Shown here piece after piece: positions 24,762-32,465 of a DNA stretch of 56,291 nt. The stretch lies in NCBI GenBank assembly GCA_040756735.1, contig JBFLYC010000022.1:1-56291 (forward strand). Reading direction: 5' to 3'. Origin of the DNA: JBFLYC01 sp040756735 (GTDB lineage: Bacteria; Bacillota; DSM-16504; Desulfitibacterales; Desulfitibacteraceae). A program made the position numbers and the translations under genes. The notes under the pieces were generated by a model, which had not been told where the DNA came from, searched no databases, and saw only the letters and a program-made list of their open reading frames with translations. Each line of letters opens with the position of its first letter. The first letter of the stretch is position 1.

Positions 24762-25454
24762 ATGGAATATACTGGCGGGGGGGATCAGCACTCACTGCGC
24801 GGTATGGTGTTCAACAGATTGTTGGACGACATTTTAAACGGGGTTTATCAACCCGGAGAAACTCTAGTGGAGTCTAAACTGGCCGAAAAATTAGGTGTCA
24901 GCAGAACGCCCATTAGAGAGGCTATTAAACAGTTAGAACTGGAGGGATTAGTTACACCCCTTCCTAACAGAAGAGTAATTGTTCAAGGGGTAACAGAGAA
25001 GGACATCGATGATATTTACATGATCAGGAAAAGATTAGAAGGTTTGGCGGCCCGGTGGGCGGTAGCCAATATCACTGAAGAAGAACTGGATGACCTAAAA
25101 AAGACAATGGATCTTATGGAGTTTTATACTGAAAAGGGACAGCTCGAACAAGTTCAAGAACTTGATGCCAAATTCCACAGTATAATTTTCCAGGCATCAA
25201 AAAGCAAGCCGTTAAGGTTTGTGTTATCAAACTTTCACCAGTTTGTCAGAAAAGCCAGGGGAGATTCATTAATGGTGACCGGCAGGCTGCATAAAGCATT
25301 AGAAGAACATAGAAATATTTTAAAGGCTATCATAAGTAATGATCCGGAGGCAGCAGAGCAGGCCATGAAAAGGCACGTCTTGAGCGCCAAAGATAATCTT
25401 TTTAAACATAAAAATGAGATTAACCATAAATATGGTAATAATGGGCAAAGTTAA
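24762..25454 (+). CDS. GntR/FadR-family (FCD) transcriptional regulator
   Basis: A 230-aa regulator starting at ATG 24762 behind AAGGAGG; the frame is open upstream inside the dehydrogenase gene but has no site there. The GntR winged helix covers residues about 15-78 (LGVSRTPIREAIKQLELEGL recognition part), and the C-terminal FCD helical bundle carries the metal/ligand residues (D-x3-H in ELDAKFHSII, and two later histidines). It lies 25 bases after the isocitrate dehydrogenase gene, so it may sense citrate, 2-oxoglutarate or another carboxylate and control this operon. A terminator follows. Confidence 0.88.
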   Translation: MEYTGGGDQHSLRGMVFNRLLDDILNGVYQPGETLVESKLAEKLGVSRTPIREAIKQLELEGLVTPLPNRRVIVQGVTEKDIDDIYMIRKRLEGLAARWAVANITEEELDDLKKTMDLMEFYTEKGQLEQVQELDAKFHSIIFQASKSKPLRFVLSNFHQFVRKARGDSLMVTGRLHKALEEHRNILKAIISNDPEAAEQAMKRHVLSAKDNLFKHKNEINHKYGNNGQS

Positions 25455-25505
25455 TAGCAAAGTAAAAAGTATGGAATAATTGTCAAAAAGCTATCGATAC
25501 TTTTT

Positions 25506-25532
25506 AGGAATCCTGTAGGGTTCCTTTTTTTG
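25506..25532 (+). terminator. Terminator of the citrate operon
   Basis: AGGAATCC (25506-25513) and GGGTTCCT (25518-25525) form a stem with a TGTA loop, followed by a run of T. Confidence 0.85.
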
Positions 25533-25577
25533 TCTTTAAAGCTTGCGGGTTGACCAACCCAGCCAATTATAAATGAT

Positions 25578-25751
25578 TCAGTAACCTATAGTACCTTCAA
25601 TAATTTGTGAAATGCCTATAATGGCTATTATCCAGTTGGTAATTATCGGCAGGTCCAAATTCACTGTAGCTAACACCAGCAAAAATGCTCCTATGCCGAA
25701 CCTGATAGCTCGGTCCCAGGCAGCCAGATTCTTTTCAAATTGAATTTTCAC
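25578..25751 (-). CDS. Small membrane protein, DUF2892-like (YgaP-type)
   Basis: A 57-aa protein on the minus strand, GTG start at 25749-25751. It begins MKIQFEKNLAAWDRAIRFGI, and the N-x3-W-D-R-x-I-R opening followed by two hydrophobic helices (residues about 19-30 and 36-50) is the pattern of the DUF2892 inner-membrane family. The function is unknown; in some proteins this domain is fused to rhodanese. The ribosome binding site (GAAGGG about 12 bases upstream) is mediocre. It occupies most of the otherwise empty gap between the GntR gene and yerC. Confidence 0.65.
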   Translation of the reverse strand: MKIQFEKNLAAWDRAIRFGIGAFLLVLATVNLDLPIITNWIIAIIGISQIIEGTIGY

Positions 25752-25908
25752 TGAAATTTATCCCTTCACATTTAACTAGAAAATCAATTTATGACTATTT
25801 TCCCCTTCTTTGTTTAACATATACTTAAGTGTGTCCCTTTTCATCTTGAAGGACTTTGCCATAAAATGTAGAAAATAGATTAATAATTATACTTGAGGGG
25901 GCTAGGTC

Positions 25909-26223
25909 ATGGCCTATAATACTCGTTTAAAGGACAAGTTTGTAGATGCTTTATTTGAAGCTATTTTACTTTTGGAAAACGAAGAGGATTGTTACAGGTT
26001 TTTTGAGGATATCTGCACTATAAGTGAATTGAAGGCCATTGCCCAAAGGCTGGAAGTTGCCAAAATGCTTGAACAAAATATTACTTACACTGCCATTGCT
26101 GAAGCTACCGGAGCAAGTACTGCTACAATCAGCAGGGTTAAAAAATGTCTTCATTATGGCGCTGACGGGTATAGATTGGTATTAGACAGGTTAAAGAGGC
26201 AATCCAAGGATAAAAATAATTGA
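25909..26223 (+). CDS. yerC: YerC/YecD family TrpR-like regulator, probable his operon repressor
   Basis: A 104-aa TrpR-superfamily protein. The helix-turn-helix is TYTAIAEATGASTATISRVKKCL near residues 65-87, preceded by the ELKAIAQRLEVAKML segment that defines the YerC/YecD family. It stands immediately upstream of the histidine operon on the same strand. Comparative-genomics work on Firmicutes has proposed this family as a histidine regulator (HisR), and the position here agrees. GAGGGGGC precedes the ATG. Direct operator evidence is not visible. Confidence 0.85.
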   Translation: MAYNTRLKDKFVDALFEAILLLENEEDCYRFFEDICTISELKAIAQRLEVAKMLEQNITYTAIAEATGASTATISRVKKCLHYGADGYRLVLDRLKRQSKDKNN

Positions 26224-26293
26224 CAATACAAAGGTCCCGTGGTACTATTTCTTTAACGCGGTGATACTTTGCCATGTTAAAGCAGTGAAGGTG

Positions 26294-27472
26294 ATGGAAT
26301 TGCAAGGTGCAAATAACAAACTACAGATACCGGATGGCTTCAAAGATTTTTTGCCTGAAGAAGCATATCAAAAGAGGCTCTTAGAGGAAAAGTGGATTAA
26401 GTTGTTTAAAAGCTGGTCATATAAAGAGATAGTATCCTCTAGCTTTGAATTCTATGATACGCTGACCATGAATGTAGGAGTAAATACTCTAAGCCTACTA
26501 AAGACAATTGATCGAACCGGTCATATTTTGGCTTTAAGGCCTGATATGACGTCTCCCATTGCTCGTCTGGTGGCGACTCGCATGAAAGACCAATTGTTTC
26601 CCCAGCGGCTTTTTTATTTGGCAAATGTTTTCCGGTATGAAAATGAAATTCAAAAAGGACGTCATCGGGAGTTTTTCCAGGCTGGCATAGAGCTAATTGG
26701 CCCTAAAGGACCACAGGTGGATGGCGAAATAATTGCCCTGGCTGTTGAAGCTTTAAAAACTGCCGGTCTGCAGGATTTTCAGTTTGGATTGGGTCATGTG
26801 GGTTTAACCAAAGGCTTATTAAAACAATTAGGACACGAAAAGGGTATGGAAAATGAGATTAAAGAAGCCCTTTCACACAAAAACCTTGTCAAGCTCAGCA
26901 GCCTTCTAAAGCTGTCACGGCAGTCTCTGGACAAAGAAATATTTAACTTGCTTACTACCCAGGGTGATCTGGACACTATGGTGCAAAAATTAAAGGGGAT
27001 AGTCCAAGAACCTGGGTTTGCTGCAGACGTTAAAGAGATGGAAGCATTGGTTAGAACTTTAAAGGCATATGGTGTTGAGGACAAAGTCTTTATGGATTTA
27101 AGCATATTAAGAGATTTTAATTATTACACGGGAATTGTTTTTGAAGGTTATAGTGAAAACCTGGGTTATCCGGTTTGCGGGGGCGGGAGATATGATGACT
27201 TGTTGGGAACCTTTGGCTTTAACTGCCCTGCTACAGGTTTTGCCATAGGGATAGAACGGGTGCTTGAAGCGCTAAATAAAGAAGGCAGTCCCCAGGTATT
27301 TCAGGTTGATTATTTTATATACGGCTCTGATGAGACCAAGGCTATTGAAGAAGCCAGGAGGTTGAGACAAAAAGGCTATACAGTTGAATTAGCCATGCAT
27401 AACTTGTCTCAAGGCGAGGCTGAACAATATGCTTTGAAGAAGGGAATAAAAAACATTCTTTTATTAAAATAA
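26294..27472 (+). CDS. hisZ: ATP phosphoribosyltransferase regulatory subunit
   Basis: HisZ is the HisRS-like regulatory partner of short-form HisG. This 392-aa protein has the class II aaRS-like core: motif 2 region YLANVFRYENEIQKGRHREFFQAG (only partly matching active HisRS), LRDFNYYTGIVFEGY and GGRYDDLLGTFG. It lacks the anticodon-binding domain of true HisRS, and its place before short hisG fixes the assignment. ATG 26294 is preferred over GTG 26261, with an AAGGTG site only weakly placed. It probably starts the operon transcript together with or just after yerC. Confidence 0.88.
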   Translation: MELQGANNKLQIPDGFKDFLPEEAYQKRLLEEKWIKLFKSWSYKEIVSSSFEFYDTLTMNVGVNTLSLLKTIDRTGHILALRPDMTSPIARLVATRMKDQLFPQRLFYLANVFRYENEIQKGRHREFFQAGIELIGPKGPQVDGEIIALAVEALKTAGLQDFQFGLGHVGLTKGLLKQLGHEKGMENEIKEALSHKNLVKLSSLLKLSRQSLDKEIFNLLTTQGDLDTMVQKLKGIVQEPGFAADVKEMEALVRTLKAYGVEDKVFMDLSILRDFNYYTGIVFEGYSENLGYPVCGGGRYDDLLGTFGFNCPATGFAIGIERVLEALNKEGSPQVFQVDYFIYGSDETKAIEEARRLRQKGYTVELAMHNLSQGEAEQYALKKGIKNILLLK

Positions 27473-27547
27473 AAAGGCTGTTTTATTGGCTTAGAAACAA
27501 AGACAGCAGAAGTAGAAAAGGCAAATAGTCTAAGAGGGTGACAAAAG

Positions 27548-28234
27548 ATGGGTGTGAGAAATGACGAGCTGATAATTGCGCTACCAAAGGGAAAGCTTGG
27601 GGAAGATGCCCTTGATATATTTCAAAAAATAGGGCTGCCTGCATGGGAAATCCAAGAGGATTCTCGGAAGCTTTCCTACTGCTTCAATGATCAGGGTATA
27701 AAATACCTGATTTGCAGGCCCACAGATATTCCTACATATGTAGAATATGGGGCAGCAGACATTGGGATTGTGGGTAAAGATACTCTTGAAGAATCTAGGG
27801 CAGATGTATTTGAAATTTGTGATTTAGGCTACGGTTACTGCAAGTTTGTAGTTGCGATCCCTAAGGATGTTCTGGAGAAAATCGAAAAAAAGCATGGCGC
27901 TTTTAACCTTAAGTATTTTACCAATACTAGAGTTGCTACTAAATTTCCGAGGATAACGAAAAATTTCTTTAATTCCAAAGGCATCCAGGTGGAAGTATTG
28001 AAACTCCATGGAAATGTTGAGCTAGCGCCAGCAGTGGGATTGTCTGAGATGATTGTTGATCTGGTCTCTACAGGTAGGACATTAAAGGAGAATAACCTGG
28101 TGGCTGTTGAGGAGATTTCTGAAATTACTGCCCGGTTAATTGCAAATAGGGTAAGTTATAGGATTAAAAACTCCTGGATACAGGAAATAGTTACCAAATG
28201 CAATCAGATAGTAGATCTAAGGGGAAAGCAGTAA
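27548..28234 (+). CDS. hisG: ATP phosphoribosyltransferase catalytic subunit, short form
   Basis: HisG makes phosphoribosyl-ATP from ATP and PRPP, the first step of histidine synthesis. At 228 aa it is the short form that needs HisZ. Visible motifs are the opening IALPKGKLGEDAL, GAADIGIVGKDTLEE and the PRPP loop EMIVDLVSTGRTLKENNL. It follows hisZ by 75 bases with a GAGGGTGAC site. The regulatory C-terminal domain of long-form HisG is absent, as expected. Confidence 0.94.
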   Translation: MGVRNDELIIALPKGKLGEDALDIFQKIGLPAWEIQEDSRKLSYCFNDQGIKYLICRPTDIPTYVEYGAADIGIVGKDTLEESRADVFEICDLGYGYCKFVVAIPKDVLEKIEKKHGAFNLKYFTNTRVATKFPRITKNFFNSKGIQVEVLKLHGNVELAPAVGLSEMIVDLVSTGRTLKENNLVAVEEISEITARLIANRVSYRIKNSWIQEIVTKCNQIVDLRGKQ

Positions 28235-28300
28235 TCTTAAAGAAACTCCAAAAAAGTAAGGTTTAAGAATAAGTTAGGCCTGAGTAAAGGAGGGGACAAA

Positions 28301-28888
28301 ATGAGAGAAGGAACGGTACATAGGACAACAAGGGAAACAGATATAAAAATAACATTAGTATTGGATGGCCAGGGCAAAATGACAGGAGTAACCGGGTTGG
28401 GATTTTTTGATCACATGTTGGAGCTTTTTGCAAAACACAGTGCCTGTGATTTGCAGCTAACCGCCAAGGGGGATATTCATGTTGATGCCCATCATCTTGT
28501 GGAAGATCTGGGCATATGCCTTGGACAATGCTTAAAAAATGTCTTAGGGGAAGGGATAGGCATAAACCGTTATGGTTATAGTTATATTCCCATGGATGAG
28601 GCATTGGCCCGTGTTGTTGTGGATATTAGCGGCAGACCTTTTCTGAAATATAATGTGCAGGGACTCAAGGAAAAAGTTGGGAATTTTGATTCTGAGTTAG
28701 TTGAAGAATTCTTTAGAGCTCTTGTTAACCATGGAAGGTTAACAGTTCATGTAGATGTCTTATACGGAACCAACACCCATCATATGATAGAAGCAGTTTT
28801 TAAAGCCTTTGCCAGGAGTTTGAAGCAGGCGTATACTTTAAGTTCTGGACAGCTTTCAGTGCCGTCTTCAAAGGGTAAGTTAGACTAA
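28301..28888 (+). CDS. hisB: Imidazoleglycerol-phosphate dehydratase
   Basis: A 195-aa monofunctional HisB without the phosphatase domain of enteric bacteria. The manganese motifs are present: HVDAHHLVEDLG and, in the second half, a matching THHMIEAVFKAFARSLKQA. It removes water from imidazole glycerol phosphate to give imidazole acetol phosphate. In many related operons hisD and hisC stand between hisG and hisB; both are missing here. AAAGGAGGGG precedes the ATG. Confidence 0.95.
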   Translation: MREGTVHRTTRETDIKITLVLDGQGKMTGVTGLGFFDHMLELFAKHSACDLQLTAKGDIHVDAHHLVEDLGICLGQCLKNVLGEGIGINRYGYSYIPMDEALARVVVDISGRPFLKYNVQGLKEKVGNFDSELVEEFFRALVNHGRLTVHVDVLYGTNTHHMIEAVFKAFARSLKQAYTLSSGQLSVPSSKGKLD

Positions 28889-28908
28889 AGCAGGAGGTAC
28901 TATATTGC

Positions 28909-29511
28909 ATGATTATTATTATTGACTACGGAATGGGCAATTTGCGAAGTGTTCAAAAATCTTTGGAACGAAATGGATTTAATGCATTAATATCATCTGA
29001 TCCTGACAAGGTAAAGGATGCTGCAGGGCTTATTCTTCCAGGTGTAGGCGCTTTTGCAGATGCCATGGACAACCTTATAAACAGTGGAATGGCTGAGGCA
29101 ATAAAAGAGTTTGTCAAAACAGGCAAACCCTTTTTAGGTATTTGCCTGGGCATGCAGCTGATGCTTACCACAAGTGAAGAAAACGGGTGGTACCAAGGAC
29201 TTGACTTGATACAGGGGGAGGTTTTAAAACTGCCCACAAGTGTTAAGGTGCCTCATATGGGTTGGAATACACTTAAGTTAACTAAAGAGCATCCTCTTAT
29301 TAAAGGTATTGAAGATGGAAGCTATTTTTATTTTGTGCACTCCTATTATGTTTCGACTGCCAATGATGATGATACTGTTGCCTTGTCCCATTATGGCATT
29401 GACTTTTGCGCATTAATGGCCAAAGATAATATCATGGGTGTTCAATTTCACCCCGAAAAGAGCAGCTTGCTTGGTCAGGTTATCTTGAAAAATTTTGGGA
29501 GGATGGTTTAA
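28909..29511 (+). CDS. hisH: Imidazole glycerol phosphate synthase, glutaminase subunit
   Basis: A 200-aa class I glutamine amidotransferase that feeds ammonia to HisF. The nucleophile elbow GICLGMQLML holds the catalytic cysteine, and the His-Glu pair is in FHPEKSSLLG. The opening IIIDYGMGNLRSV is characteristic of HisH. AGGAGG precedes the ATG, and the gene ends 1 base before hisA. Confidence 0.95.
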   Translation: MIIIIDYGMGNLRSVQKSLERNGFNALISSDPDKVKDAAGLILPGVGAFADAMDNLINSGMAEAIKEFVKTGKPFLGICLGMQLMLTTSEENGWYQGLDLIQGEVLKLPTSVKVPHMGWNTLKLTKEHPLIKGIEDGSYFYFVHSYYVSTANDDDTVALSHYGIDFCALMAKDNIMGVQFHPEKSSLLGQVILKNFGRMV

Positions 29512-29512
29512 T

Positions 29513-30241
29513 ATGCTGCTGCTGCCCGCGATTGATATAAGAGAAGGTTATTGTGTGAGATTATACCAGGGTGATTTAGATGCTGCTACTGTCTTTTCTG
29601 AAGACCCTGTTGAAGTAGCCCTTAAATGGCAGGGCATGGGAGCAAAAATGCTCCATGTGGTAGATTTGGATGGGGCATTTTCTGGTTCTCCAAAAAATTT
29701 AGATGTGGTTAAAGAAATAGTCTCTTCACTAAAAATACCGGTTCAATTTGGAGGAGGTGTTAGAAGTCTGGATATAATTGACGAGCTAATGTCTATAGGT
29801 ATAAGCAGGGTTGTAATAGGCACTGCTGCCATAAGCAATCCTGATTTGGTCAGGGAAGCCCTGTTAAAATATGGCAATGAGGCGATTTTAATAGGTATTG
29901 ACAGCAAATATGGTAAAGTTGCAGTCGAAGGTTGGGAAACCTTGGTCGAGAAATCGGCTGTTGACCTGGCTCTAGAAATGAAAAATTTAGGAATAAAAAC
30001 AATTGTATATACTGATATCCGCCGGGACGGAACCTTGCAGGGAGTCAATCTGGATGGCTTGAAGGATTTTACCGAGGCTGCCCGGATCAAGGTTATAGCT
30101 TCAGGCGGTGTAGCTAATATAGAAGATTTGAAAAAAGTAAAAGCATTAGAATCATTAGGCGTAGAGGGTTTAATCATTGGTAAAGCTTTATACACTGGTG
30201 ATATAGACCTCAGTGAAGGGTTAAGGATTCTTGAAAATTAA
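29513..30241 (+). CDS. hisA: ProFAR isomerase
   Basis: HisA isomerises ProFAR to PRFAR. The 242-aa half-barrel-duplicated TIM barrel shows LPAIDIREGYCVRLYQG, catalytic Asp residues in VDLDGAF and YTDIRRDGTLQG, and the phosphate loops GGGVRS and ASGGV. ATG 29513 lies 1 base past the hisH stop with a GGGAGGATGG site inside hisH; an in-frame start at 29495 is less likely. Confidence 0.95.
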   Translation: MLLLPAIDIREGYCVRLYQGDLDAATVFSEDPVEVALKWQGMGAKMLHVVDLDGAFSGSPKNLDVVKEIVSSLKIPVQFGGGVRSLDIIDELMSIGISRVVIGTAAISNPDLVREALLKYGNEAILIGIDSKYGKVAVEGWETLVEKSAVDLALEMKNLGIKTIVYTDIRRDGTLQGVNLDGLKDFTEAARIKVIASGGVANIEDLKKVKALESLGVEGLIIGKALYTGDIDLSEGLRILEN

Positions 30242-30266
30242 ATAAAAAAACAAAAGGGGCGAAATA

Positions 30267-31022
30267 ATGTTAGCTAAAAGGATAATTCCTTGTTTGGATG
30301 TTAATCAGGGAAGGGTTGTTAAAGGAGTTAATTTTCTAAACCTTCAAGACGCCGGTGACCCTGTAGAACTTGCTGCTAAATATGATATGGAGGGCGCAGA
30401 TGAACTTGTCTTTCTGGATATTACTGCTTCCCATGAGGAAAGGGATATTATTCTTGAAATAGCCAGAAGAACAGCAGAACAAGTATTCATCCCTTTCACA
30501 GTAGGGGGTGGCTTGAGAAATCTGGAAGATATCAGGAAAATGCTTGCAGCAGGAGCTGATAAGGTCTCAATTAATAGCGCCGCCGTTAAGGATGAAAAGC
30601 TTGTTGAAAAGGCTGCCTTGCGTTTTGGAAGCCAGTGTATTGTGGTAGCAGTTGATGCAAAAAAAAGGGTAGAAGGCAAATGGGAAGTATATATTAATGG
30701 TGGGAGGATTCCCACTGGTCTTGACGCAGTAGAATGGGTTAAGAAGGTAGAAGAACTTGGCGCCGGGGAAATTCTTTTAACCAGTATGGATATGGATGGC
30801 ACTAAAAATGGTTATGATATAGAACTTACCAGGGCTGTGAGTGAAGCAGTAAATATACCTGTCATAGCATCTGGGGGAGCAGGGGAAATGCAGCATTTTT
30901 TTGATGCTTTGACCCAAGGTAAAGCTGATGCAGTGTTGGCAGCTTCTGCCTTCCATTATGGAACATATTCCATTAGGCAGGTTAAGGATTTTTTGAGAAA
31001 CGGCGGTGTGGTTATAAGGTGA
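30267..31022 (+). CDS. hisF: Imidazole glycerol phosphate synthase, cyclase subunit
   Basis: HisF uses HisH-derived ammonia to convert PRFAR to IGP and AICAR. The 251-aa TIM barrel starts MLAKRIIPCLDVNQGRVVKG with catalytic Asp 11 in CLDV. It carries the second catalytic Asp in TSMDMDGTKNGYD and phosphate loops VGGGLRN and IASGGAG. AAAGGGGCG precedes the ATG. Its stop overlaps the GTG of hisI by 4 bases. Confidence 0.96.
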   Translation: MLAKRIIPCLDVNQGRVVKGVNFLNLQDAGDPVELAAKYDMEGADELVFLDITASHEERDIILEIARRTAEQVFIPFTVGGGLRNLEDIRKMLAAGADKVSINSAAVKDEKLVEKAALRFGSQCIVVAVDAKKRVEGKWEVYINGGRIPTGLDAVEWVKKVEELGAGEILLTSMDMDGTKNGYDIELTRAVSEAVNIPVIASGGAGEMQHFFDALTQGKADAVLAASAFHYGTYSIRQVKDFLRNGGVVIR

Positions 31023-31672
31023 ATTTTGAAGAGATTCTTAAAGAGCTGAAATTTGATGGTAATGGCTTAATTCCGTCAGTGATACAAGATTATCGTACTA
31101 ACGAAGTCTTAATGGTAGCATATATGAATGAAGAAGCCCTAGAAAAGACCTTAAATACCGGTTATACCTGGTTTTACAGCCGCAGCAGAAAAGAGCTGTG
31201 GAACAAAGGGGCGACCTCCGGTAATGTGCAGTTGGTAAAAAGCATTGCCTATGATTGTGATGGAGACTGCCTGCTGGTAAAGGTAGAACAAACAGGCGCA
31301 GCCTGCCATACCGGCAGCTTAAGTTGTTTTTATAGATATTTTGAGGATATAAACGTGCTTGCAAAGCAAGCCGAAGCAGAAAAAGATATTGATATAGGAT
31401 ATATTTTGGCGGAAGTATATCAAGTTATTAAAGATAGACAGGTTAAGAGACCCGAAGGTTCATATACAAGTTATCTTTTTAACAGCGGACTTGATAAAAT
31501 TTTAAAAAAGATTGGTGAAGAAGCTTCAGAGATGATTATTGCTTCTAAAAATGCAAAACCAGAAGAAATTATTTATGAAAGCGCCGATTTTATATACCAT
31601 CTTCTTGTTTTATTGGCATACCACCAATTGACTTTAGAAGATTTAGCAAAAGAGTTAAATAAAAGAAGATAA
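31019..31672 (+). CDS. hisI: Bifunctional PR-AMP cyclohydrolase/PR-ATP pyrophosphatase
   Basis: A 217-aa HisI-HisE fusion. The N-terminal cyclohydrolase (to about residue 115) has TWFYSRSRKELWNKGATSG, the metal site YDCDGDCLLV and AACHTGSLSCFYR. The C-terminal HisE domain has the MazG-like helices (LDKILKKIGEEASEMIIASK and ESADFIYHLLVLL). GTG start, GTGA overlap with hisF. It is the last gene of the operon and is followed by a terminator. Confidence 0.95.
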   Translation: MNFEEILKELKFDGNGLIPSVIQDYRTNEVLMVAYMNEEALEKTLNTGYTWFYSRSRKELWNKGATSGNVQLVKSIAYDCDGDCLLVKVEQTGAACHTGSLSCFYRYFEDINVLAKQAEAEKDIDIGYILAEVYQVIKDRQVKRPEGSYTSYLFNSGLDKILKKIGEEASEMIIASKNAKPEEIIYESADFIYHLLVLLAYHQLTLEDLAKELNKRR

Positions 31673-31694
31673 GGTTGGTTAAATAAAAAAGTCA

Positions 31695-31734
31695 GCGGTT
31701 CATGTGCTGTTAAAGCGCAGAACCGTTTTTTTTT
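31695..31734 (+). terminator. Terminator of the histidine operon
   Basis: CGGTTC (31696-31701) and GAACCG (31720-31725) form the outer stem with inner GTGC/GCGC pairs, followed by nine T. Confidence 0.88.
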
Positions 31735-31832
31735 GTATGCTGCACCAGAATATAACAAGGTCTAAAACCGGATAACCTTGATTAAAAGTACTTAAAATAA
31801 AATAGAAATCTAGTTGAAAGGAGGTGAAATTG

Positions 31833-32015
31833 TTGCTTAACGAACACCATTCAATTCGCTCCTGTGTTTCCCATTGTAAAAGTACTCTGGAAGATTTAAA
31901 TGAAATTCGCCAGCATGCTTATGACAATAGGGCTAAGAATGAGCTTGACAAGGCTCTTCACTCGCTGGACATCTGCATCAAACAGTGTGAGGCTGCCCAA
32001 AATAATGCTCGATAG
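31833..32015 (+). CDS. Small twin-CX3C helical protein, paralogue 1
   Basis: A 60-aa protein, TTG start at 31833, 8 bases after AAAGGAGG. It is helical and carries two CX3C motifs, C11/C15 (CVSHC) and C48/C52 (CIKQC), with 32 residues between them. The next gene encodes a paralogue with the same motif and the same spacing. The pattern suggests a helical hairpin held by two disulfides or a metal site. I do not recognise a named family; small copper-binding helical bundles are one comparison, and twin-CX3C chaperones of mitochondria are only an analogy. Confidence 0.6.
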   Translation: MLNEHHSIRSCVSHCKSTLEDLNEIRQHAYDNRAKNELDKALHSLDICIKQCEAAQNNAR

Positions 32016-32054
32016 TGCTGTATATAATAATAATGAACGAAAGGAGCTGAAAAT

Positions 32055-32237
32055 ATGCCTTTAACACCTTCACAGAGTATACTCTCATGTATAGACATGT
32101 GTCAAAATACCCAGAATACTATCAGAATCTTAGCTGATACAACCCACAATCAATGGGTCAGGGATGAATTGAATAAAGCCTTTTTGACAATAGATGAGTG
32201 TATCAAACAGTGCCAAAGCGCTAGCTCTTATCTATAA
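32055..32237 (+). CDS. Small twin-CX3C helical protein, paralogue 2
   Basis: A 60-aa protein from ATG 32055 with a GAAAGGAG site. C12/C16 (CIDMC) and C49/C53 (CIKQC) repeat the spacing C-x3-C-x32-C-x3-C of its neighbour, and the segment IDECIKQCQSA closely matches LDICIKQCEAA there. The two genes, 39 bases apart, arose by tandem duplication and are probably one transcript ending at the hairpin at 32254-32279. The function is unknown; thiol redox, metal storage or spore-coat packing are all possible. Confidence 0.6.
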   Translation: MPLTPSQSILSCIDMCQNTQNTIRILADTTHNQWVRDELNKAFLTIDECIKQCQSASSYL

Positions 32238-32253
32238 TTTAGCCACTGTAAAA

Positions 32254-32279
32254 AAGCCAAGGTTAAGCCTTGGTTTTTA
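32254..32279. terminator. Bidirectional terminator
   Basis: CCAAGG (32257-32262), loop TTAAG, CCTTGG (32268-32273). It is followed by TTTTT on the plus strand and, read on the minus strand, by TTTTTT, so it can end the twin-CX3C transcript and any minus-strand transcript from the pcrA side. Confidence 0.8.
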
Positions 32280-32378
32280 TTTATGTCCATTTTTAGTTAG
32301 AAAAGGTTCAGCAGAGTAGTCTTTAGGGCTGCCCAGATATCCTGAAGGAGTAAGTTTCAAAGCATCATTCCCACCCAT
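32277..32378 (-). CDS. Candidate 33-aa protein, minus strand
   Basis: An ATG at 32376-32378 opens a frame reading MGGNDALKLTPSGYLGSPKD then YSAEPFLTKNGHK and TAA, ending directly at the bidirectional terminator. The composition is protein-like and the frame extends a little upstream without a normal start (AAGGAG lies about 33 bases before the ATG). The ATG has only GGGGA directly before it, which is too close. It may be a real small gene with an unusual start, or a relic. Confidence 0.3.
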   Translation of the reverse strand: MGGNDALKLTPSGYLGSPKDYSAEPFLTKNGHK

Positions 32379-32432
32379 TCCCCAACTATCTGACTTTAAT
32401 GATATTTACTCCTTCTTACCCTAAGTGTCTTT

Positions 32433-32447
32433 GTGGTATAATACCAC
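32433..32447. promoter_or_regulatory. Perfect dyad overlapping the -10 element upstream of pcrA
   Basis: GTGGTATAATACCAC is a perfect 15-base palindrome containing an extended -10 (TGGTATAAT, 32435-32442) for pcrA, and it also reads TATTAT on the minus strand. A candidate operator and promoter; no good -35 is seen. Confidence 0.45.
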
Positions 32448-32465
32448 GAGAGAGGGTGATTGACA

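Noticed and set aside
26223..26294. T-box leader before hisZ suggested by a GTGGTAC segment.
   Set aside because: The region is only about 70 bases and lacks the specifier stem and the conserved antiterminator bulge sequence.
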